Shown here in pieces: positions 1-6,288 of a stretch of DNA of 9,256 nt. The notes under the pieces were generated by a model. That model saw nothing but the letters and a program-made list of their open reading frames with translations. It made no database searches and was not told where the DNA came from. Source of the stretch: Solirubrobacteraceae bacterium (GTDB lineage Bacteria; Actinomycetota; Thermoleophilia; Solirubrobacterales; Solirubrobacteraceae). The stretch lies in contig JANJUA010000069.1 in the NCBI GenBank assembly GCA_024710825.1, positions 1 through 9,256 on the forward strand, given 5' to 3'. Each line of letters opens with the position of its first letter. Position 1 is the stretch's first letter. The position numbers were made by a program, and so were the translations under genes.

Positions 1-545
1 CCGTCGGGCAGCGGCACGGCGAAGGCGCCGACCTCGCCGATCGCGGCCGTCACCCCGTCGAGCAGATCGGGGCGGTGCTCCGCGATCCAGCGCGCGCCCA
101 GGGTCCCGCCCATCTCCTCGTCGGCGAAGTAGGCGAACACCAGCGTCCGCCGCGGCGCCGGGCAGCGCCCGGCCGCGATCTCCTCCTGCAGCGCCAGCAT
201 CATGCCGACGGCGTTCTTCATGTCGACCGCGCCGCGCCCCCAGAGGAAGCCGTCGACCTCCTCGCCCCCGAACGGATCGTGCGTCCAGCCCTCCTCGACC
301 GCCGGGACGACGTCGAGATGCCCGTGGACCAGGAGCGCCGGCAGCTCGGGGTCGCGGCCGGGGACCCGACAGAGCACCGAGCAGCGGCCCGGCGCCGGTT
401 CGACGACCTCGGCGGTCGCCCCGGCCGCGGCGAGCACGTCGACGACGTAGGCCGCCGCGCGCTCCTCGCCGGGCCCGGGGTTGGTGGTGTCGATGCGGAT
501 CAGCGCCTGGGCGTGCCGGACAGCGCGCTCTCCGAGCGTGCTCAC
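1..545 (-). CDS. M20 family metallopeptidase/deacylase, N-terminal 181 codons (runs off left edge)
   Basis: Partial gene, missing its C-terminal part beyond position 1. It begins with GTG at 545-543, with a GAGGG ribosome-binding site (plus-strand 553-557) 7 bases upstream. Seen in the translation: the first M20 metal motif HGHLDVVP (His76, Asp78), the bridging aspartate in GRGAVDMK (Asp108), the catalytic/ligand pair in ADEEMGG (Glu143, Glu144) and a probable third acidic ligand in IGEVG (Glu171). By family knowledge this is a di-zinc cytoplasmic hydrolase of the ArgE/DapE/ACY1/CPG2 type that removes an N-acyl group or cleaves a small peptide. There is no signal peptide. The start overlaps the stop of the upstream amidohydrolase by GTGA, so the two are probably translationally coupled and act together. 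It differs clearly from the other M20 gene at 2348-3679 (for example HGHLDVV against NGHSDVV), so it is not a recent duplicate. The exact substrate cannot be read. Confidence 0.93.
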   Translation of the reverse strand, partial: MSTLGERAVRHAQALIRIDTTNPGPGEERAAAYVVDVLAAAGATAEVVEPAPGRCSVLCRVPGRDPELPALLVHGHLDVVPAVEEGWTHDPFGGEEVDGFLWGRGAVDMKNAVGMMLALQEEIAAGRCPAPRRTLVFAYFADEEMGGTLGARWIAEHRPDLLDGVTAAIGEVGAFAVPLPD

Positions 546-2167
546 GCCACCGCCCTCGCGAGCGTTACCGTCCGCCCCGGCCGCTCGTCCACGGGCCGGC
601 CGTCGGCGACCACCGGCCGCCCACCGACCAGGACGTGGTCGATGCCGACCGGGTGGCGGGCGATGTCGTCGGGTGTCGTGCGGTCGTCGATCCGCTCCGC
701 GTCGAAGACGACCACGTCGGCGGCCAGCCCCGGCGCCAGCCGTCCGCGGTCGGTCAGCCCGACCGACTCCGCCGGCAGGGCCGACAGGCGCCTGACCGCC
801 TCCTCGAGCGTGAAGAAGCCCTCGTCGCGCACGTAGTGGCCGAGGGTCCGGGCCGCATAGCCGTAGCTCGACGCGTTCCACGGGTATGGGCAGTCCGCCC
901 CCTCGCAGCAGGTGACCACGCCATCGCTGCCCAGACTGCAGTCCGGGCGCGCCATCAGGGCGCGCAGGTCGGACTCGGTCGCGTAGATGTGGCGGATCGC
1001 GAGCCCCGCCAGGTCGAGCCCGGCACCTAGCAGGGCGTCGCAGGTCCACGTCCCGGGGTCCGTGCCGGCCGCCGCGGCCAGCTCGGCCACCGAGCGGCCG
1101 CTCAGCGAGGGGTCGGCCGGGCTGGAGGTGATGACGATGCGCTCGTAGCCGCCGGCGCGCACGAGGAAGTTCGTGGCGGCGGCGAAGTGCTCGCGGACGC
1201 CCGCGCGCTCGTCGGGACGCGCGAGGCGCTCGAGCATCTCGGCGGGCTCGCCGCGCTGGATCTCGTCGGGCAGCAGGTGCAGGAGCAGGCCGGGGCCCCA
1301 GATCTCGGGGAAGGTGTCGACGCCGACGGGGTGCCCCCGCCCGGCGAGCGCGTCGACGGCGGCGAACGCCTGCTCGGTCTCCCGCTCGGGGGCGTACGGG
1401 CGCGGCGCGAAGTGCGAGAGCTGCAGCCGCGCCCCGGCGCGCTCGGCGACGTCGACCGCCTCGCGCGCGGCGGCCGCGAAGCGGTCGCCGCGGTTGCGGA
1501 TGTGGGTGGCGTAGACGCCTCCGTGGCGGGCCGCGGCGGCGACGACCGCGACGAGCTCGTCGACCTCGGCGAAGCAGCCCGGCTGATACTCGAGGCCGGT
1601 GGAGATCCCGACTGCCCCGGCGCGCATGCCCTCCTCGACGAGCGCGACCATCTCGGCGAGCTCGGCCGCCGACGGCGGGCGCCGGTCGAGGCCCATGACG
1701 GCGTTGCGCACGGCACCGTGCGGGACCAGCATCGCGGCGTTGATCGCGGCGCCGTCGAGCCGGTCCAGGTACGCGCCGAAGCTGTCCCAGTCGACCGGCA
1801 CCTCCCAGCTCGCCTCGTACGCGGCGGTCACGCGCCGGAAGTCCCTCCCACGCCGCAGCGGCGCCGGGCCGAGGCCGCAGTTGCCGTTGACGACCGTGGT
1901 GACCCCCTGGCGGGTCGCGCTCTCGGCGGTCGGGAAGGCGAGCAGCGTCACGTCGGCGTGGGCATGCAGGTCGACGAAGCCCGGCGCCACGACGCGGCCG
2001 CCGGCGTCGAGCACTTCGGCGTCGATCTCCGCCGGCGAGCCTCCTCGCCAGATCGCCCCGATCAGGCCGTCCTCGATCAGCAGGTCGGCAGCGAAGCCAC
2101 GCGCTCCCGACCCGTCGATGACGGTGCCTCCGCGGATGATGAGACGGCTGCTGGTGCTGTCCGGCAC
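542..2167 (-). CDS. N-acyl-D-amino-acid deacylase-like amidohydrolase (Amidohydro_3 type), 541 aa
   Basis: Metal-dependent amidohydrolase most like D-aminoacylase, which hydrolyses N-acyl-D-amino acids to a D-amino acid and a carboxylate in the cytoplasm. I chose GTG at 2167-2165: GAAAGG lies 6 bases upstream and the family-typical beta-rich start (SRLIIRGGTVIDGSGA) follows at once. The open frame continues much further upstream, but only as antisense to other genes. Visible landmarks: FVDLHAHAD (His68, His70), VVNGNCG (Cys97, the family's metal-bridging cysteine), YATHIRN (His222), LQLSHF (His252) and LGSDG (Asp415). Together these form the full D-aminoacylase metal set. AVGISTGLEYQPG (185-197) is also family-typical. 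Oddities: the usual SHHK, YPY and HPR substrate-side motifs read SHFAPR, FPE and NASS here, and a cysteine-rich stretch (Cys420, 421, 426) follows Asp415. Length is slightly above the usual 480-530. The family call is firm; D-aminoacylase specificity is an inference. Confidence 0.9.
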   Translation of the reverse strand: MPDSTSSRLIIRGGTVIDGSGARGFAADLLIEDGLIGAIWRGGSPAEIDAEVLDAGGRVVAPGFVDLHAHADVTLLAFPTAESATRQGVTTVVNGNCGLGPAPLRRGRDFRRVTAAYEASWEVPVDWDSFGAYLDRLDGAAINAAMLVPHGAVRNAVMGLDRRPPSAAELAEMVALVEEGMRAGAVGISTGLEYQPGCFAEVDELVAVVAAAARHGGVYATHIRNRGDRFAAAAREAVDVAERAGARLQLSHFAPRPYAPERETEQAFAAVDALAGRGHPVGVDTFPEIWGPGLLLHLLPDEIQRGEPAEMLERLARPDERAGVREHFAAATNFLVRAGGYERIVITSSPADPSLSGRSVAELAAAAGTDPGTWTCDALLGAGLDLAGLAIRHIYATESDLRALMARPDCSLGSDGVVTCCEGADCPYPWNASSYGYAARTLGHYVRDEGFFTLEEAVRRLSALPAESVGLTDRGRLAPGLAADVVVFDAERIDDRTTPDDIARHPVGIDHVLVGGRPVVADGRPVDERPGRTVTLARAVA

Positions 2168-2211
2168 GTGTGACCTTTCTTCCGACCGGTCCCCTGCCGT
2201 TCCTGGCCTGG

Positions 2212-2223
2212 GAGCTCGAGCTC
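2212..2223. promoter_or_regulatory. 12-base perfect palindrome, possible operator
   Basis: GAGCTCGAGCTC reads the same on both strands. It lies 33 bases upstream of the plus-strand -35 box and 45 bases upstream of the minus-strand GTG start, in non-coding DNA. It could bind a dimeric regulator acting on both arms. Against this, GAGCTC is built from GAG/CTC units common in GC-rich genomes, so chance is possible. Confidence 0.35.
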
Positions 2224-2255
2224 GCCGAAGGGAGTGACCCCGCGGCACCTGGCGC

Positions 2256-2284
2256 TTGACTGCCGCCCTTGCGCCGGATAGCGT
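2256..2284 (+). promoter_or_regulatory. Housekeeping-sigma-type promoter for the transport operon
   Basis: TTGACT (2256-2261) is followed after 17 bases by TAGCGT (2279-2284). This matches the TTGAC / TAnnnT pattern of actinobacterial vegetative promoters with ideal spacing. The expected start point is near 2291, giving a leader of about 57 bases before the ATG at 2348. The match is visible directly; its activity is inferred. Confidence 0.65.
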
Positions 2285-2288
2285 GAAC

Positions 2289-2318
2289 ATAGCACCAAAG
2301 AATGGCCCAAACAGCCAA
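2289..2318 (-). promoter_or_regulatory. Weak candidate promoter for the amidohydrolase-M20 arm
   Basis: On the minus strand TTGGCT (2318-2313) is followed after 18 bases by TGCTAT (2294-2289). Both boxes are imperfect. If real, it would face the plus-strand promoter and its -10 box would lie on that promoter's start point, so the two could not be occupied at once. No better minus-strand candidate was seen in the gap. Confidence 0.25.
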
Positions 2319-2327
2319 TGTGTGGGC
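2305..2327. promoter_or_regulatory. Spaced inverted repeat downstream of the plus promoter, possible operator
   Basis: GCCCA (2305-2309) and TGGGC (2323-2327) form an inverted repeat with 13 bases between the arms, centred near 2316. It lies between the predicted transcription start (about 2291) and the ATG at 2348, where a bound repressor would block the operon. Arms of 5 bases are short, so it may be chance. Confidence 0.3.
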
Positions 2328-2347
2328 AGGGCGAGGATGGAGGAGCG

Positions 2348-3679
2348 ATGCCGGCGACGGCCGACCAGGTGATCGAGAAGGTGCATGGACTCCGCGACGC
2401 GCTCGTCGAAGCGGTAGGGGAGGCGGTGCGCATCCCGAGCGTCAACCCCCGGTACCCGGGCCAGGTCTACGACGACGTCGTCGGCGGCGAGGGAGCGGTC
2501 TCGCGCTATGTCGCCGGCATCTACGAGCAGATCGGCTGTGAGGTCGACGTCTTCGCGATCGAGCCCGGCCGCGACAACGCGGTCGGGACGCTGCGCGGCC
2601 GCGGCGGCGGCCGGTCGCTGATCTTCAACGGGCACAGCGACGTCGTCCCGCCCGGCGACCTCGGCGCCTGGACGAGCGGCGACCCGTACTCGGGACGCCA
2701 CGACGGCGAACGCATCTGGGGCCGCGGCTCCACCGACATGAAGGGCGGCGTGCTCGCTCAGGCATTCGCGGCGATGGCGCTGCGCGAGGCCGGCGTCGAG
2801 CTGGCCGGCGACCTGATCCTCGAGGCGGTGGCCGGCGAGGAGGTCATGAACCACGACATCGGCACCACCGCCGTGGTGGAGCGCGGCTATCGCGCCGACG
2901 CCGCCGTCGTCGCCGAGCCCAGCGCCCCGCCCGCGCCGCTGGCCGTCGTCCCGGTCACGCCGGGCCTGCTGTGGTTCTCGTTGACCGTCCGCGGCAAGGC
3001 GTCGCATGCCTCGATGCGGGCCGAGGCGATCCGGGCCGGCGGCCTGGGCTCCGCCGTCGCCGTCAGCGCCATCGACAAGGGCGTGGCGATGTTCATGGCC
3101 ATCCGCGAGCTCGAGGAGCAGTGGGGCCAGACCAAGCGGCACGAGCTCTTCGCCCCCGGCCACTTCACGATCCACCCCGGCGTCGTGACCGGCGGACCGG
3201 AGGGCGTGCTCGTCCCGTTCGTGGTGTCGGAGTTCATGACCACCGAGTACTGCGTCTGGTACCACCCCGACGACGACCCGGCCGACGTCCGGGCCGAGAT
3301 CGAGCAGCACGTGGCCCGGGCCGCGCAACTCGACCCATGGCTGCGCGAGCATCCGCCGGAGTTCGAGTGGAAGCTCACCTGGCCGGCGGCGCGCGTCGCG
3401 GCCGACCACCCGATCGTGTCCGCCACCCTCGACGCCCACGAGCTCGCGGCGGTCGGGACCGCCTACGCGGGTCGCCCGGAGGTGCGCGGCTTCGCCGCCG
3501 TGGAGGACACCTCGTTCCTCTGTGCCGCGGGGATTCCCGCCATCAGCTACGGCCCCGGCGACATCCGGGTCGCCCATGCCGCCGACGAGTACGTCCTCGT
3601 CGACGAGCTCATGACCGCGTGTTGCACGTATGCCCTGCTCGCCATGAGCTGGTGTGGCGTCGCCGGGGACGCAAGCTGA
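2348..3679 (+). CDS. M20 family metallopeptidase/deacylase (ArgE/DapE-like), 443 aa
   Basis: Complete di-metal hydrolase of the ArgE/DapE/ACY1/CPG2 group, expected to deacylate or cleave an imported small amide in the cytoplasm. Metal and catalytic residues are all visible: NGHSDVVP (His96, Asp98), GRGSTDMKG (Asp130), AGEEV (Glu164 catalytic, Glu165), VVAEPS (Glu190) and a C-terminal ligand His410 in IRVAHAADE. GKASHAS (His220) marks the inserted dimerisation domain, roughly residues 205-330. I chose ATG 2348 because purine-rich GGAGGAG lies directly before it and the family's N-terminal helix follows. An in-frame ATG at 2318 would add 10 residues without family resemblance and is the less likely alternative. 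It is the first gene of the right arm, 30 bases ahead of the binding-protein gene, so it probably processes what that transporter brings in. There is no signal peptide. Acetylornithine deacetylase or succinyl-diaminopimelate desuccinylase proper is unlikely, given the transport context. Confidence 0.93.
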   Translation: MPATADQVIEKVHGLRDALVEAVGEAVRIPSVNPRYPGQVYDDVVGGEGAVSRYVAGIYEQIGCEVDVFAIEPGRDNAVGTLRGRGGGRSLIFNGHSDVVPPGDLGAWTSGDPYSGRHDGERIWGRGSTDMKGGVLAQAFAAMALREAGVELAGDLILEAVAGEEVMNHDIGTTAVVERGYRADAAVVAEPSAPPAPLAVVPVTPGLLWFSLTVRGKASHASMRAEAIRAGGLGSAVAVSAIDKGVAMFMAIRELEEQWGQTKRHELFAPGHFTIHPGVVTGGPEGVLVPFVVSEFMTTEYCVWYHPDDDPADVRAEIEQHVARAAQLDPWLREHPPEFEWKLTWPAARVAADHPIVSATLDAHELAAVGTAYAGRPEVRGFAAVEDTSFLCAAGIPAISYGPGDIRVAHAADEYVLVDELMTACCTYALLAMSWCGVAGDAS

Positions 3680-3695
3680 CATCCGACCACATCCC

Positions 3696-3702
3696 AGGGG
3701 AG
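3696..3702 (+). promoter_or_regulatory. Strong ribosome-binding site of the solute-binding protein gene
   Basis: AGGGGAG lies 7 bases before the ATG at 3710. It is among the strongest ribosome-binding sites in the right arm, in line with the excess of binding protein over permease usual for such transporters. Confidence 0.7.
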
Positions 3703-3709
3703 TGAAGCA

Positions 3710-5290
3710 ATGAGAAGGTTGTCCGTGCTGTGGGCCTCGATCGGGGCCCTGGCGTTGGGATTGAGCGCCTGCGGCGGGGGTGGCGACGGATCCACCGTCG
3801 AAGCGCCCGCCGAGACCAGCCAGTCCGACACCACGGCGAGCACCACGCTCGCGCAGGGCGGCGAGGCGACGATCGCCTCCGCCCAGGGCGTGTCGCAGCT
3901 CGACCCGTACAAGATCCTGTTCGCCTTCGAGGGCGTGGTCCACCCGCTGATGTGGGCGACGCTGACGCAGTACACGCCCGAGGGCGGCGAGACGGTCGAG
4001 CCGAACCTCGCGACCGAGTGGGAAGCCTCGGCCGACCAGAAGACCTGGACGTTCACGCTCCGGCCCGACCTGAAGACCTCGACCGGCGAGCCGCTGACAT
4101 CGGACAAGATCGCCGCCAGCCTCGAGCGGGCCTTCGACCCGGAGACGGCGTTCCTGTGGGCGATCTTCATCCCGAAGGTCGCCGCCGTCAGCGCCCCGGA
4201 CGAGAGCACCGTCGAGATCAAGCTCAAGACGCCGGGCCGCTATCTGCCCGCCGCGTTGACCAAGATCTCGATCATGGACGTCGACGAGCTGGGCAAGATC
4301 AACCGCAGCCCTGCGGTCACCGGCCCGTACAAGGTCGCCAAGTTCACCCCCGACCAGAGCCTGGAGCTGGTGCCCAACGAGCACTACCACGGCGATCCGC
4401 CCAAGCTCGACAAGCTGATCTTCACCAAGGCCCAGGACGCCACGGCGGCGGTCACCTCGCTGCGCGCCGGTGAGGTGCAGGCGCTGTGGAGCGTCCCGTG
4501 GACCGACGTCCGCGAGCTCGACGGCAACTCCGACGTCGCGATCACGACCGGCGACAAGCCGGCGCAGAACGGGCTCATCCTCACCGACAACACCTCGGGC
4601 GTGTTCAAGGACGTCAAGGCCCGTCAGGCCCTCGCGCACGCCGTCGACCGCCAATCGATCGTCGACGCCGTCTACGCGGGCCGCGGCGACGTGCCCACCA
4701 CCAACAACCCGGTGTTCCAGTGGAGCGACCTGGTCACCGACGGACTCCAGGAGTACGACTTCGACCTCGACAAGGCCAAGGAGCTGTTCGCCGAGGCCGG
4801 CGTGACCGAGGGCTCCGAGCTCACCTTCTGGGCGCCCGCCGGCGCGTACCCGGAGTGGACGTCGGTCGGCGAGCTGCTCCAGAAGGACCTCGAGACGATC
4901 GGCATCAACCTCAAGATCGAGACGAACGAGATCAGCCAGTGGGTGGAGCCGTTCGCTCCGGCCGGCAAGAAGTTCCCGGACATGATCGTCCCGAACATCT
5001 ACGGAGGGATGCCGCTGCCGCTGAACCTGTCGTCGTGGGTGCCCGGCGTCTGCGAGTGCAACTTCGACAACGCCGACTACAACAAGGCCCTCGCCGACGC
5101 GCAGGCCGCCACCGACGACGATGCGGCCAAGGCCGCGCTCGCGACCGCCCAGAAGGTGTTCAACGAGCAGGTCCCGGTGGCGCTGACGGTCCAGACGTCG
5201 ATCCCGGTCGGGCACGTCTCCGACCTGCAGGGCATCTGGATCGACCCGTCCGGCCTCTCCCGGTTCGATCGCGCCGGGTACGTGGAGTAG
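3710..5290 (+). CDS. ABC transporter substrate-binding lipoprotein, family 5 (peptide/nickel/opine type), 526 aa
   Basis: Extracytoplasmic receptor that captures the substrate and hands it to the permease pair. The N-terminus is a lipoprotein signal: two arginines, a hydrophobic run and the lipobox LSAC with the lipidated Cys21, then a Gly/Ser/Thr-rich linker to about residue 50. The mature domain shows family 5 (SBP_bac_5) landmarks: VEPNLATEWEASAD (97-110), TFTLRPDLK (114-122) and GEPLTSDKIAASLERA (126-141). The C-terminal lobe is followed by a short tail ending RAGYVE. Length is normal for the family (500-550). Two cysteines in a Cys-Glu-Cys arrangement (448, 450) are the only ones in the mature chain apart from the lipidated one. 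The gene sits 30 bases after the M20 gene and 41 bases before the first permease. Family 5 proteins bind peptides, nickel chelates, opines, sugars and others; an N-acylated amino acid or short peptide is inferred from the hydrolase neighbours. Confidence 0.95.
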   Translation: MRRLSVLWASIGALALGLSACGGGGDGSTVEAPAETSQSDTTASTTLAQGGEATIASAQGVSQLDPYKILFAFEGVVHPLMWATLTQYTPEGGETVEPNLATEWEASADQKTWTFTLRPDLKTSTGEPLTSDKIAASLERAFDPETAFLWAIFIPKVAAVSAPDESTVEIKLKTPGRYLPAALTKISIMDVDELGKINRSPAVTGPYKVAKFTPDQSLELVPNEHYHGDPPKLDKLIFTKAQDATAAVTSLRAGEVQALWSVPWTDVRELDGNSDVAITTGDKPAQNGLILTDNTSGVFKDVKARQALAHAVDRQSIVDAVYAGRGDVPTTNNPVFQWSDLVTDGLQEYDFDLDKAKELFAEAGVTEGSELTFWAPAGAYPEWTSVGELLQKDLETIGINLKIETNEISQWVEPFAPAGKKFPDMIVPNIYGGMPLPLNLSSWVPGVCECNFDNADYNKALADAQAATDDDAAKAALATAQKVFNEQVPVALTVQTSIPVGHVSDLQGIWIDPSGLSRFDRAGYVE

Positions 5291-5331
5291 GACCGAGCGA
5301 TGAGGATGACTGCCGAGGCGGGCGTGTCCCG
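5291..5331 (+). other. Binding protein-permease junction with a hairpin and an overlapping 11-codon frame
   Basis: This 41-base gap is the longest within the permease-ATPase part of the operon. A short frame starts with ATG at 5300 (AGGA at 5289-5292 lies 7 bases before it) and ends with TGA at 5333-5335, overlapping the permease ATG at 5332 as ATGA. It would encode MRMTAEAGVSR. CGGG (5319-5322) and CCCG (5328-5331) can pair around a 5-base loop immediately before the permease start, which itself has only a distant GAGG (5315-5318). The layout could lower permease translation relative to the binding protein, or couple it to the short frame. This is structural reading only. Confidence 0.4.
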
Positions 5332-6288
5332 ATGATGCGCTTCGTGATCCGCCGGGTCGCCGTCAGCGTGCTGATGCTGTGGCTCGCCTCGGTGGTCATC
5401 TTCGTCACCCTGCGGGTGATCCCGGGCGACCCGATCGCCGCACGCGGCACGCTGCCCGGGTTCACCGCCGAGCAGATGGCGCAGCTGCGCCACGAGCTCG
5501 GCCTCGACCGCTCGATCCTCGCGCAGTACCTCGACTGGATGTCGGGCGTGCTGCGCGGGGACTTCGGGCAGAGCTTCTTCAGCGACTTCTCCACCACCGA
5601 GCTGATCGCCACCCGGATCGTCCCGTCGGTGGAGCTCGCGCTGATGGCGACGCTGGTCGGCCTGCTGATCGCGGTGCCGGCCGCCGTGGCGATCGCGCTG
5701 CGGCCGCACTCGTGGCTGGACCGGGTCCTGTCCAGCGGCGCCGCCGGGGGCATGGCCGTCCCGCCGTTCTGGCTCGGCATCCTGCTGGTGGCGTTCCTCT
5801 CGATCGAGCTCGGCTGGTTTCCGACGCGCGGCTACGTGCCGTTCGTGGAGGACCCACTGGAGAACCTCCGCTTCGTGGCGCTCCCCGCCGTGACCATGGG
5901 GGTGGTCGTCGCCGCCCCGGTGCTGCGCTTCCTGCGCGCCGCGCTGCTCGACGTCACCCGATCGGACTTCGTGCGCACCGCCGAGGGCAAGGGCCTGCTG
6001 TGGCATGAGGCGGTGGTCCGCCATGCCCTGCCCAACGCGCTGATGCCCACGCTCACGTTCGTCGGCATGGTCGTCGGCAGCATGCTCGGCGGCATCGTGG
6101 TCATCGAGTACGTCTTCGGCTGGCCCGGCCTCGGCGCCCTGGCGGTCGACTCCGTCGGCAAGCGCGACTACGCCGTCCTCCAGGGCGTCGTCCTGCTGGC
6201 CGCCGCCGCGTTCGTGCTGACCAGCCTCGTCGTGGACCTCCTGAGCGTCGTGATCGACCCGCGCCTGCGCGACCAGATGAGCACATGA
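5332..6288 (+). CDS. ABC transporter permease, DppB/OppB type, 318 aa
   Basis: One half of the membrane channel of the peptide-type importer. The N-terminus has the DppB pattern: FVIRRVAVSV leading into a first membrane helix (about 9-30), then the conserved VIPGDP (29-34) and the ELGLDRSILAQYLDW region (55-69). Further helices are visible at about 100-123, 138-160, 183-205, 242-263 and 284-308, six in total. The cytoplasmic coupling (EAA) loop is SDFVRTAEGKGL...VVRHALPNALMP (211-239), which docks onto the ATPases; the usual RAKG reads EGKG here. FGWPGLG (262-268) is also family-typical. I chose ATG 5332 because the protein begins there at the usual family length; ATG 5335 is an equal alternative differing by one residue. 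The open frame continues upstream only as a shadow of the binding-protein gene. The stop overlaps the next start by ATGA. Confidence 0.95.
   Translation: MMRFVIRRVAVSVLMLWLASVVIFVTLRVIPGDPIAARGTLPGFTAEQMAQLRHELGLDRSILAQYLDWMSGVLRGDFGQSFFSDFSTTELIATRIVPSVELALMATLVGLLIAVPAAVAIALRPHSWLDRVLSSGAAGGMAVPPFWLGILLVAFLSIELGWFPTRGYVPFVEDPLENLRFVALPAVTMGVVVAAPVLRFLRAALLDVTRSDFVRTAEGKGLLWHEAVVRHALPNALMPTLTFVGMVVGSMLGGIVVIEYVFGWPGLGALAVDSVGKRDYAVLQGVVLLAAAAFVLTSLVVDLLSVVIDPRLRDQMST

Larger units (their letters stand above)
2168..2347. promoter_or_regulatory. Divergent intergenic control region
   Basis: This 180-base stretch separates the minus-strand amidohydrolase from the plus-strand M20 gene and is the only sizeable non-coding region in the window. 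It is locally less GC-rich at about 2279-2320 than the flanking genes, as expected of promoter DNA. It holds a good plus-strand promoter (2256-2284), a weak minus-strand promoter candidate (2289-2318), a 12-base perfect palindrome (2212-2223), a spaced inverted repeat (2305-2327), three CCAA(A) direct repeats (2295-2299, 2307-2311, 2315-2318) and the short palindrome GACCGGTC (2184-2191). Both transcription units of the locus must start here or nearby, so it is the natural place for shared control. No riboswitch-like structure or small gene was recognised. Confidence 0.75.

Noticed and set aside
75..2173. Several plus-strand open frames opposite the left arm (for example 75-836 and 1187-2173)
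   Set aside because: They lie opposite well-supported minus-strand genes, have shadow-like composition and show no domain motifs.
2318..2347. Upstream in-frame ATG at 2318 as the start of the plus-strand M20 gene
   Set aside because: It has no ribosome-binding site of note and adds residues unlike the family; GGAGGAG directly before ATG 2348 favours the later start.
3680..3709. Separate promoter or terminator between the M20 gene and the binding-protein gene
   Set aside because: The 30-base gap holds only the ribosome-binding site; no -35/-10 pair or stem-loop with a U-tract was seen.
2168..5215. Minus-strand open frame of about 1,000 codons continuous with the amidohydrolase gene, antisense to the M20 and binding-protein genes
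   Set aside because: Its translation is Arg/Gly/Asp/Val-rich with no recognisable domain, and it runs exactly opposite two genes with clear family motifs. Long stop-free antisense frames are expected in GC-rich DNA. The real gene starts at GTG 2167.
4486..5331. Plus-strand extension of the first permease frame upstream into the binding-protein gene
   Set aside because: The extension is Arg/Pro-rich out-of-frame reading of the binding-protein gene. The family N-terminus of the permease starts at ATG 5332.
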